DNA of 64,000 nt from Candidatus Methylomirabilota bacterium (GTDB lineage: Bacteria > Methylomirabilota > Methylomirabilia > Rokubacteriales > CSP1-6), in contig DASTFB010000087.1 of NCBI GenBank assembly GCA_035709005.1, forward strand, positions 62,001 through 126,000, given 5' to 3'. The notes beneath the pieces are model-generated. The model was not told where the DNA came from. It saw only the letters and a program-made list of their open reading frames with translations, and ran no database searches. The position numbers were made by a program, and so were the translations under genes. This document shows, in pieces, positions 57,566-64,000 of the stretch. Every line of letters begins with the position of its first letter. The first letter of the stretch is position 1.

Positions 57566-58132
57566 CTATCTCCGCGCCTTCATCTGCTCGGCGACTTTCC
57601 GCGCACGGTCCTCCACCTCGTCGGCGAGCCGCTTGCGGTATGCGACGAGCCGCTCGGCGAGAGCCGCATCGCCCGTGGCGATGATCTGCGCGGCGAGGAT
57701 CGCCGCGTTTGCTGCACCCCAGGCCCCGATGGCCACGGTCGCCACAGGCACGCCCTTGGGCATCTGGACCATGGAGAGCAGCGCGTCCAGTCCTCCCAGG
57801 GGCGTCGCGGCCAGGGGCACCCCGACGACCGGCACGGACGACGACGCGGCCAGGACCCCGGGCAACGCGGCCGCCCCGCCCGCGGCCCCGATGAGGACCT
57901 TGATCCCTCGCGCGTGAGCCGTCGCCGCGTAGTCGTGGGTGCGCTCGGGCGTGCGATGCGCGGAGGCCACCACCACCTCGCTGCCGATCTCCAGCGCATC
58001 CAGGACCCTCACCGCTTCCAGCATCACGGGCAAATCGGAATCGCTGCCGAGGACGATCCCGACCCGGACTCCCCCCTCTCGGGGCTTCGGGCCCGCGATT
58101 GCTCTACGGCGTGACGACGGCTCTGCGCCCAA
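57566..58132 (-). CDS. purE: N5-carboxyaminoimidazole ribonucleotide mutase
   Basis: 188 aa from TTG 58132. The domain is class I PurE: VGIVLGSDSDLPVMLEAVRV, VVVASAHRTPERTHDY, IGAAGGAAALPGVLA. No ATG or GTG lies near the domain start. TTG 58132 is chosen because AGGAG (58138-58142 on the minus strand) is five bases upstream; it gives an N-terminal extension of about 20 residues (LGAEPSSRRRAIAGPKPREG) and overlaps the purD end by 29 bp. PurE converts N5-CAIR to CAIR. The partner purK is not in the window. Confidence 0.93.
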   Translation of the reverse strand: MGAEPSSRRRAIAGPKPREGGVRVGIVLGSDSDLPVMLEAVRVLDALEIGSEVVVASAHRTPERTHDYAATAHARGIKVLIGAAGGAAALPGVLAASSSVPVVGVPLAATPLGGLDALLSMVQMPKGVPVATVAIGAWGAANAAILAAQIIATGDAALAERLVAYRKRLADEVEDRARKVAEQMKARR

Positions 58133-59378
58133 TGTCTCTCCTGTAGTGCATCCCCTCGAAGTGGATGGAGTCGACGGCGGCGTAAGCGCGCTCGATGGCA
58201 ACGCGAAGCGAAGACCCCGTTGCCGTCACGCCCAGCACGCGTCCGCCGGCCGTGACCAGGCCTCCGTCGCGCCGGGCCGTGCCGGCGTGAAACGCGCGGA
58301 CGCCTTCCATGGCCTCGGCGGCCTCCAGGCCTGCAACCGGGAGGCCGGTGGCGTACGCGCCGGGATAGCCTCCCGAGGCCAGCGTGACGCACACGGCGGC
58401 CTCGGGGCTCCACCGCACCCGGGCGGGCAACGCCTCGCCGCGGGCTGCGGCCAGGAGGAGCGGGACGATGTCGTCCTGGAGGCGAGCCATGAGCACCTGG
58501 CACTCCGGGTCGCCGAAGCGGCAGTTGAACTCGAGCACCTTGGGCCCCTCGGCGGTCAGCATGAGGCCGACGAAGAGCACCCCACGGTAGACCACCCCTT
58601 CCTTGGCGAGCGCCGCGACCGTGGGCATGACGATGGTCTCCATGACCGCCTGCTCCATCGCCAGGGGGAAGCCCGGTACCGGCGAGTAGGCGCCCATCCC
58701 CCCCGTGTTCGGCCCGCAATCGTCATCGAACACCGTCTTGTGGTCCTGGGCCGCTCCCAGCGCGACCGCCGTGGAGCCATTGGCCAGGGCGAAGAACGAG
58801 ACCTCCTCGCCGACCAGCAGCTCCTCGACGACGACGATGTCGCCAGCGGCGCCGAAGGCTCGTTCTTCCATGCAGGCGGCGATCGCCGCGTCGGCGTCGG
58901 CCAGCGTGCGGCAGACGACGGCGCCCTTGCCCGCGGCCAGGCCGTCGGCCTTGACGACCAGCGGGACGCCCAGCTTCCGGCAATACCGCCGCGCCTCGGC
59001 GGCGGCGGCGAACGTCGCGAATCGGGCCGTGGGAATCCCGTGGCTGGCCATCAACTCCTTGGCCCAGGCTTTCGAGCCCTCGATCCGCGCCGCCGCCGAG
59101 CCGGGCCCCAGCGCAATGAGGCCGGCGTCGCCGAACCGGTCGGCGAGGCCCGCGACCAGTGGCGCCTCCGGTCCCACCACGGTGAGGTCGACGCGCTCGG
59201 CCCGGGCCAGGCTCACGAGATCCGCGGCGGCATCGGGGGGGATCGCCCGGCAGTCGGCATGCGCCGCGATGCCGGGGTTGCCGGGCGTGGCCAGCACCGA
59301 CTGGACGATCGGGCTGCCGGCGATTCGCCAGGCCAGGGCGTGCTCGCGGCCGCCGCCGCCGACGAGCAGCACCTTCAT
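58104..59378 (-). CDS. purD: Phosphoribosylamine-glycine ligase
   Basis: 424 aa from ATG 59378. MKVLLVGGGGREHALAW, VVGPEAPLVAGLADRF, KADGLAAGKGAVVC, DDDCGPNTGGMGAYSPV and LEFNCRFGDPE are the classic PurD ATP-grasp motifs. It joins phosphoribosylamine and glycine to give GAR. The start overlaps the stop of the MerR-TPR gene. Second of the five purine genes here by pathway order (F, D, N, E, H). Confidence 0.97.
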   Translation of the reverse strand: MKVLLVGGGGREHALAWRIAGSPIVQSVLATPGNPGIAAHADCRAIPPDAAADLVSLARAERVDLTVVGPEAPLVAGLADRFGDAGLIALGPGSAAARIEGSKAWAKELMASHGIPTARFATFAAAAEARRYCRKLGVPLVVKADGLAAGKGAVVCRTLADADAAIAACMEERAFGAAGDIVVVEELLVGEEVSFFALANGSTAVALGAAQDHKTVFDDDCGPNTGGMGAYSPVPGFPLAMEQAVMETIVMPTVAALAKEGVVYRGVLFVGLMLTAEGPKVLEFNCRFGDPECQVLMARLQDDIVPLLLAAARGEALPARVRWSPEAAVCVTLASGGYPGAYATGLPVAGLEAAEAMEGVRAFHAGTARRDGGLVTAGGRVLGVTATGSSLRVAIERAYAAVDSIHFEGMHYRRDIGRRAVVTP

Positions 59379-60283
59379 TCGGGCTTGCTCCCGCCTTCCG
59401 GGGGCTCGACGAGCTCGAGATGGGCGCGCGCGATACGGGCCCACGGGCTGCCGGCGTCCAGGTCGAGGTAGCGCTGCCAGTGGCGAAAGGCCTCGGCATT
59501 GCGGCCGGCCCTGGCCAGCGCGGCCGCCAGGTTGAAATGCGCGTCGGCGTAGTCGGGTGACAGGGCAAGCGCCTGGCGATAGTGCTGGATCGCCTGCTCG
59601 GCGTCTCCGCTGTCCTCGTCGAGCGAGCCCAGGTTGTAGGCGGCCTCGGCGCAGTTCTTATCCTGGGCCAGCGCCTCGACGTAGGCGCGCCGGGCCCCGT
59701 CGTATTGCCCCATCCGGTGCAGGAGCAAGCCGAGGTTGTTCCAGGCCGCGGCGTAGGCAGGGTCCAGCGCGACGACCCGCCGGTAGGCGTCGATGGCGTC
59801 CTCCCAGCGTCCGGGATCGGCGTCCCACTCGCTGGCGCGCTGGAACCACACCTCCGCCTGGGCGGCCGGCGGGTGCAACGGTCGCACGAGTCCGGTGACC
59901 AGCGTCGCCACGGCGTCCTTGTTGAGATCGCCCGCGTCCAGCGCCAAAACCGTCTGGCCGGTACGGGGATCGAAGCGCATGCGCTCGGACTGGGCGAGCA
60001 GGCGGCCGCCCTCCACGACGAAGCGCACCTCGGCCAGCGGGTTCTCGAGATCCGGCGCCTGGCGGCGGAGCGCCGTCAACGCCTCCCGGATCTGCCGCAC
60101 GCCGGCCCCGGCATCGAGCAGCGCGCTGGCCGCCTTGAGGGCGAGCAGATCGCGGAACGTGTAGCCGCCTCCCCGCTGGAGCAGGTCGAGCCTGCGCAAC
60201 TGGGCCACCCGCCTGGGCGTGAGGCTCAGGACGCGCGTCAGCTCCCGATGGCCGTAGATCCGCTCGGGGCTGGGGCCGGCCAT
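59375..60283 (-). CDS. MerR-like DNA-binding domain fused to TPR repeats
   Basis: 302 aa. Residues 1-75 look like a MerR-type winged helix (IYGHRELTRVLSLTPRRVAQ, GYTFRDLLALKAASALLDAG, VRQIREALTALR), but the recognition helix RRVAQLRRLDLLQRGG is divergent. Residues 150-290 hold four to five tetratricopeptide repeats (WNNLGLLLHRMGQYDGARRA, AYNLGSLDEDSGDAEQAIQH, AHFNLAAALARAGRNAEAFR). The combination is unusual; a regulator that senses protein partners is one reading. It sits between purH (3 bp) and purD (ATGA overlap), so it is translated with purine enzymes. Confidence 0.75.
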   Translation of the reverse strand: MAGPSPERIYGHRELTRVLSLTPRRVAQLRRLDLLQRGGGYTFRDLLALKAASALLDAGAGVRQIREALTALRRQAPDLENPLAEVRFVVEGGRLLAQSERMRFDPRTGQTVLALDAGDLNKDAVATLVTGLVRPLHPPAAQAEVWFQRASEWDADPGRWEDAIDAYRRVVALDPAYAAAWNNLGLLLHRMGQYDGARRAYVEALAQDKNCAEAAYNLGSLDEDSGDAEQAIQHYRQALALSPDYADAHFNLAAALARAGRNAEAFRHWQRYLDLDAGSPWARIARAHLELVEPPEGGSKPE

Positions 60284-60286
60284 CGC

Positions 60287-61945
60287 TCAGTGACGGAAGT
60301 GTCGGATGCCGGTGAACAGCATGCCCATGCCGTGCTCGTCGGCCGCGGCGATGACCTCGGCGTCGCGCACCGAGCCACCCGGCTGGATCACCGCGGTGAC
60401 GCCGGCCCGGGCCAGGACGTCGAGCCCGTCCCGGAACGGGAAGAACGCGTCCGAGGCGCCGACGCTGCCCCGCGTAGCCAGCTTGGCCTCGCCGGCCCGG
60501 AGCACGGCCAGCCGCGCGGAGTCGAGCCGGTTCATCTGGCCGGCGCCCACCCCGATGACCTGCTCGCGCGTGGTCAGCACGATGGCGTTCGACTTCACGT
60601 GCTTGGCCACCCGCCACGCGAAGCCCAGCGCCGCCTGCTCGTCGTCGCTGGGCGCCCGCTGCGAGACCACCCGCAGGGCCGCCGGATCGAGGTCGACGTC
60701 GTCGAGGCTCTGGGTGAGCAGGCCCCCCAGCACGCTACGGAGCTCGATGCCGCCGGCCGGCCGCTGGCACGGCAGCTCCAGCACCCGGCACTTCTTCTTG
60801 GTCCGGCGCAGCTCCTCCAGGGCATCGGCGGCGAACGCCGGGGCGAAGAGGATCTCCACGAAGATCCCGCTGAGCGCGGCCACGACCCCCATGTCCAGCG
60901 TACGATTGACGCCCACGATGCCGCCGTATATGGAGACGGGGTCGGAGGCCTTCGCCCGCACCATGGCCTCGGCGACCGTCACGCCGCACGCCGCTCCGCA
61001 GGGATTGGTGTGCTTCACGACCACGGCGGCGGGGTCCGGGAACTCGAGCAGCAGGCCCAGCGCGGCCGACAGATCGAGCAGGTTGTTGTAGCCGAGCTCG
61101 GGCCCATGCAGCTGTCGCATGGCGCCGACCCCGAAGGGCCAGCCGTTTGCCTCGCGATAGAGCGCCGCCGCCTGGTGCGGATTCTCCCCATACCGCAATG
61201 CCGCCACCCGCTCGTACTCGACCCGCAAGCGCTCCGGAAATTCGACTGTTCGAGCGTCGGCTTCACCGCCGCTACCTGACGTCGCGGGCGCGATCGAGCC
61301 CAGGGCTCGGTCGAGACCCGAATCGGGGGGTTTGGGGGAGGGCGCCTCGCACCCCCCCAACTGGAGATAGGCGGCGATCGCCGCGTCGTACTGCGCCGTC
61401 CGTCGGAACGCCTCCCGGGCCAGGCTGCGCCGGGTGGCCGCGCTCAACGTCCCCTGACCGGCCCTGAGCTCCTCCAGCACGGTGGCGTACTGCGAGACGT
61501 CGGTGACGACGGCGACACCGTCGTGGTTCTTGGCGGCCGCGCGAATCATGGTGGGCCCTCCCACGTCGATCTGCTCGATGGCCTCAGCCCGGCCGACCCC
61601 GGGCCGGGCGACCGTGGCTTCGAAAGGATAGAGCGAGACCACGACCAGATCGATGGGGGGGATGCCGTGGCGCTCCAGCGTGGCCAGGTGCTCCGGCAGG
61701 TCGCGGCGGGCCAGGATGCCGCCGTGGATGCGGGGATGCAGTGTCTTCACGCGGCCGTCGAGCATCTCCGAGAAGCCCGTGATGTCACTCACCTCGCGGA
61801 CCGGTATTCCGGCTTCCCGGAGCAGCCGGGCGGTGCCGCCCGTCGAGACGAGCTCCACGCCCAACTCGTGCAGGCCGCGGGCGAAGTCCACGACGCCCGT
61901 CTTGTCGTGCACGCTGACGAGGGCTCGCGCGATCTTCACGGTCAC
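60287..61945 (-). CDS. purH: Bifunctional AICAR formyltransferase / IMP cyclohydrolase
   Basis: 552 aa. IMP cyclohydrolase part (about 1-195): ALVSVHDKTGVVDFARGL, STGGTARLLREAG, DGRVKTLHPRIHGG. AICAR transformylase part (from about 235): LRYGENPHQAAALY, NPCGAACGV, SDAFFPFRDGLDVLARAGV. It performs the last two steps of IMP synthesis. Between the domains, about 34 residues (CEAPSPKPPDSGLDRALGSI and on) replace the usual few; the DNA there is a palindromic insert. Start ATG 61945 is coupled with purN. Confidence 0.96.
   Translation of the reverse strand: MTVKIARALVSVHDKTGVVDFARGLHELGVELVSTGGTARLLREAGIPVREVSDITGFSEMLDGRVKTLHPRIHGGILARRDLPEHLATLERHGIPPIDLVVVSLYPFEATVARPGVGRAEAIEQIDVGGPTMIRAAAKNHDGVAVVTDVSQYATVLEELRAGQGTLSAATRRSLAREAFRRTAQYDAAIAAYLQLGGCEAPSPKPPDSGLDRALGSIAPATSGSGGEADARTVEFPERLRVEYERVAALRYGENPHQAAALYREANGWPFGVGAMRQLHGPELGYNNLLDLSAALGLLLEFPDPAAVVVKHTNPCGAACGVTVAEAMVRAKASDPVSIYGGIVGVNRTLDMGVVAALSGIFVEILFAPAFAADALEELRRTKKKCRVLELPCQRPAGGIELRSVLGGLLTQSLDDVDLDPAALRVVSQRAPSDDEQAALGFAWRVAKHVKSNAIVLTTREQVIGVGAGQMNRLDSARLAVLRAGEAKLATRGSVGASDAFFPFRDGLDVLARAGVTAVIQPGGSVRDAEVIAAADEHGMGMLFTGIRHFRH
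61295..61360. repeat. Palindromic insert within purH linker
   Basis: CGAGCCC-A-GGGCTCG (61295-61309) is a perfect 7-bp dyad; TTGGGGG (61332-61338) and CCCCCAA (61354-61360) form a second one. Together they lie in the DNA for PurH residues about 196-230, which the family lacks. The insert keeps the frame open. Confidence 0.6.
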
Positions 61946-62556
61946 CGCTCCACCAGGACTCGCCGGCCGACGATGCGCAGCCGCCCTTCGGCGAACAGCC
62001 GTATCGCCTGGGAATAGAGCCGGTGCTCCTCGGCCAGGATCCGCGCGGCCAGCGTCTGTTCAGTGTCGTCCGGTTCCACGGGGACGCTGGATTGTAAGAT
62101 GATCGGGCCCGTGTCGACGCCCTCGTCGACGAAGTGCACCGTGGCCCCGGCGACCTTGACCCCATGCTCGAGGGCCTGGCGCTGGGCGTGGAGCCCGGGA
62201 AACGCGGGGAGCAACGCGGGGTGGATGTTCATGACGTGGCCGGCCCAGGCCCGGATGAAGCCGCCGCCCAGGATGCGCATGAACCCGGCCAGGCAGACGA
62301 GCCCCACCCGCGCCTCCTCCAGCCGGCGGCTGAGCGCGGCGTCGTACGCCTCGCGTTCGCCGAAGTCCTTGGGGTTCAGGAACACGCCGGCCACGCCGTG
62401 AGCCGCCGCCCGCTCCAGGGCCGGCGCCCGCTCGCGATCGGAGACGACCAGCACGACCCGAGCCGGGAAGTCGGGGAGCCGGCTCGCCTCGAGGATCGCC
62501 TCGAGGTTCGAGCCCCGGCCGGAGGCCAGCACGGCGACGCGGAGCGGCTCGCTCAC
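61942..62556 (-). CDS. purN: Phosphoribosylglycinamide formyltransferase
   Basis: 204 aa. VAVLASGRGSNLEAILEA (nucleotide loop), FLNPKDFGEREAYDAAL, LVCLAGFMRILGGGFIRAW, MNIHPALLPAFPGLHAQRQA (catalytic N-I-H) and GATVHFVDEGVDTGPIIL, all as in PurN. It formylates GAR with 10-formyl-THF. Overlaps both neighbours (ndh and purH) by 4 bp. Confidence 0.97.
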   Translation of the reverse strand: MSEPLRVAVLASGRGSNLEAILEASRLPDFPARVVLVVSDRERAPALERAAAHGVAGVFLNPKDFGEREAYDAALSRRLEEARVGLVCLAGFMRILGGGFIRAWAGHVMNIHPALLPAFPGLHAQRQALEHGVKVAGATVHFVDEGVDTGPIILQSSVPVEPDDTEQTLAARILAEEHRLYSQAIRLFAEGRLRIVGRRVLVER

Positions 62557-63857
62557 GCCGCGTGGGGCTCGCGGGCTGCGCGCAGCGCCACACAGATGGG
62601 ACAGCGGCTGGCTGACCGCATCATGGTGGAATCCCGGGGGAAGACACGGGCCAGCGACCAGTCCAGGGCCACCTGTAGCTGCTTGCGCACGCCTACCAGC
62701 TTCAGCAGGTGCAGGGCGTTCCAGAAGAGCCAGGCCAGGTATCCCGAGAACCGGATCCCCATGACCTCCACCACAGCGTCCTTCTCGCCGAGGGACACCA
62801 GCATGCCCCGCGGAGCGAACTCGATCGTGGCCAGCGGCCGGCCTTCCAGCTCCGCCACGATGTTCTCGCCGGCGAGCCGACCGTGGGCCAGCGCCGCGGG
62901 AATAATGGGAATGGACGTCTCGGGCTTGCCTTCCACGCTCACGGCATCCCCGGCGCCGTAGACCTCCGGGTGGCCGGGGATCTGCAGCCGCCCGTTGACG
63001 ACGATGCGGCCCAGGCGGTCGTGGGCTACCGGCAGATCCGCCAGCAACGGATGACCCTTGACGCCGGCAGCCCAGACGACGAGACCGGCCCGGATGATCT
63101 CGGCGCCCGCGACCTCCACCGCCCCCGGCAGCACTCGGGTGACGCGCGCCGACGTCCTGACCTCGATGCCCTCCCGATTGAGCCGCCGGAGCGCCCGCGC
63201 CGCCAGCGAAGGGTGCACGCCGCGCAGGATCTCGCCGCCCGCCTCGAGCACCATGAGGCGGTAGTCGCGCGCGTCGATCCCCCGGTAGCGCGGCACGACG
63301 TACGAGTGGAAGAAATCCTGAACCTCCGTGATCAGCTCGACGCCGGTGTACCCGCCGCCGACGACGCAGATGGTCAGCAGGCGCCGGCGGATCTCGGCGT
63401 CGGGCTCGTGATCGGCGTGCTCGGCCAGGTCGATGAGATGGTCACGCAGGAGGATGGCGTCCTCGAGCTGCTTGTAGGGCAGCGCATGCTCCTCCACGCC
63501 GGGCACGCCGAACGTCGGGGTCACACCGCCCAGGGCGATGACCAGACGGTCGTAGGCCAGCACGCCCTCACTCAGGGTGAGCCGTCGCGCCGCCAGATCG
63601 ATGGCGACCACGTGGTCCCGCCGGAACCGGAAGTGGCGCGCCCCCCGCAGGTCGCGGATCGGCTGGACGATGTGCCGGGGCTCCACCAGGGACGAGGCGA
63701 CCTGGGGGAGCAGCGGCGTGAAGAGCAGGTAGTTCCGATCACTCACCAGCAGCAGCTCGACGTCGGGCCGGCGGCCCAGGCGCCGTTCCAGCACCCGCAT
63801 GGCCTCCATCCCGGCGAAGCCGCCGCCGAGCACCACGACCCGGGTGAGCGGGTCCAT
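62553..63857 (-). CDS. ndh: Type II NADH dehydrogenase (NDH-2)
   Basis: 434 aa from ATG 63857. The FAD Rossmann is VVVLGGGFAGMEAMRVLERR, the NADH Rossmann ICVVGGGYTGVELITEVQDF (about 165), and VYGAGDAVSVEG (about 290) the second FAD contact; WAAGVKGHPL is typical of NDH-2. A C-terminal membrane-association region (FSGYLAWLFWNALHLLKLVG) also fits. It passes electrons from NADH to quinone without pumping. CPIC (SRCPICVALRA) at the end is unusual. An ndh gene inside a purine cluster is not typical; it overlaps purN. Confidence 0.92.
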   Translation of the reverse strand: MDPLTRVVVLGGGFAGMEAMRVLERRLGRRPDVELLLVSDRNYLLFTPLLPQVASSLVEPRHIVQPIRDLRGARHFRFRRDHVVAIDLAARRLTLSEGVLAYDRLVIALGGVTPTFGVPGVEEHALPYKQLEDAILLRDHLIDLAEHADHEPDAEIRRRLLTICVVGGGYTGVELITEVQDFFHSYVVPRYRGIDARDYRLMVLEAGGEILRGVHPSLAARALRRLNREGIEVRTSARVTRVLPGAVEVAGAEIIRAGLVVWAAGVKGHPLLADLPVAHDRLGRIVVNGRLQIPGHPEVYGAGDAVSVEGKPETSIPIIPAALAHGRLAGENIVAELEGRPLATIEFAPRGMLVSLGEKDAVVEVMGIRFSGYLAWLFWNALHLLKLVGVRKQLQVALDWSLARVFPRDSTMMRSASRCPICVALRAAREPHAA

Positions 63858-63865
63858 CCCGGGGG

Positions 63866-64000
63866 TCAGGGCTCGAAGAGGCGGAGTTGCGGCGTGGGCT
63901 CGGGCACGATCCCCACCCGGTAGCTCCCCGTGAAGCACGCATGACAGAACTGCGTCGGATCGGATCCGGTGGACTTCAGCATGCCCTCCAGGCTGAGGTA
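63866..64000 (-). CDS. purF: Amidophosphoribosyltransferase, C-terminal fragment (gene runs off the right edge)
   Basis: 44 codons and the stop are inside the window. The translation reads YLSLEGMLKSTGSDPTQFCH, then ACFTGSYRVGIVPEP and a short tail ending LFEP. The YLSLEGM and C-x-A-C-F-T-G-x-Y motifs are specific to the PurF C-terminus, whose cysteines bind an Fe-S cluster in many bacteria. PurF makes phosphoribosylamine from PRPP and glutamine. ndh starts 9 bp downstream. The rest of the gene lies beyond 64000. Confidence 0.9.
   Translation of the reverse strand, partial: YLSLEGMLKSTGSDPTQFCHACFTGSYRVGIVPEPTPQLRLFEP

Noticed and set aside
1-64000. CRISPR arrays, transposases, integrases, tRNA/rRNA genes
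   Set aside because: Looked for in all gaps; no regular repeats, no IS ends and no cloverleaf or rRNA sequence were seen.

Overview
The window is GC-rich throughout (judged by eye) and gene-dense, with many ATGA/GTGA overlaps and frequent GTG or TTG starts. It carries no tRNA, rRNA, phage, transposase or CRISPR that I can see. The gene set (TRAP and Liv transporters, EtfD-like Fe-S protein next to MeaB, many c-type cytochromes, copper handling, outer-membrane beta-barrels) points to a diderm, soil or sediment heterotroph of the Candidatus Rokubacteria / Methylomirabilota type. That taxonomic guess is inference.

Layout. (1) 1-3251, minus: acetate kinase and an atypical phosphoketolase, an acetyl-phosphate/ATP-yielding pair. 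(2) 3340-6272, plus: a complete TRAP transporter (dctPQM) behind its own promoter. (3) 6521-8488: OsmC-like protein, small membrane protein, a decayed cytochrome c on the minus strand, and a MerR regulator with a perfect metal-type dyad operator. (4) 8523-15591, the first electron-transfer block: on the minus strand a small GHVC-type exported protein, decaheme MtrA, MtrB barrel, a Met-rich exported protein and a BNR propeller; divergently on the plus strand a monoheme cytochrome, a tetraheme NapC/CymA-like quinol dehydrogenase and small membrane proteins. (5) 15617-24564, plus: LOG-family protein, an YbhGFSR-type ABC exporter, a CBS-BON protein and a CopB-type P-ATPase. (6) 24604-30974, minus, the second electron-transfer block: another GHVC-type protein, a Cyc2-like fused monoheme cytochrome-porin, a triheme cytochrome c and a small barrel protein, followed by a copper-type set (SHOCT, Met-rich, DUF2933, truncated methyltransferase, YHS, flavoprotein reductase). 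(7) 31214-34720, plus: outer-membrane barrel, ZnuA-like and ZnuB-like proteins without an ATPase gene.

(8) 34757-39472, minus: branched-chain amino-acid-type Liv transporter (livHMKGF). (9) 39593-44349, minus: HMG-CoA-synthase/OB fusion, DUF1232, EtfD-like reductase, MeaB GTPase, suggesting acyl-CoA oxidation and methylmalonyl-CoA metabolism. (10) 44469-47085, minus: two cytochromes, RimI, TsaB. (11) 47175-47858, plus: orotate phosphoribosyltransferase. (12) 47944-64000, minus: one long co-directional run reading purF, ndh-2, purN, purH, MerR-TPR, purD, purE, tsaC, mobA, an unknown, thiI, a frameshifted RNA-processing beta-lactamase-fold nuclease, nagB-like, rpiB, glyA, nrdR and a B12-radical SAM protein.

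The most interesting part is 7-31 kb. Two different outer-membrane electron conduits (MtrAB-type and Cyc2-like) are each led by a paralogous small protein ending in PPLFLxHAxLLI, and each lies near Met-rich exported proteins. This looks like a paired extracellular electron transfer or metal-redox module. The parallel design is read directly from the sequence; its function is inferred.
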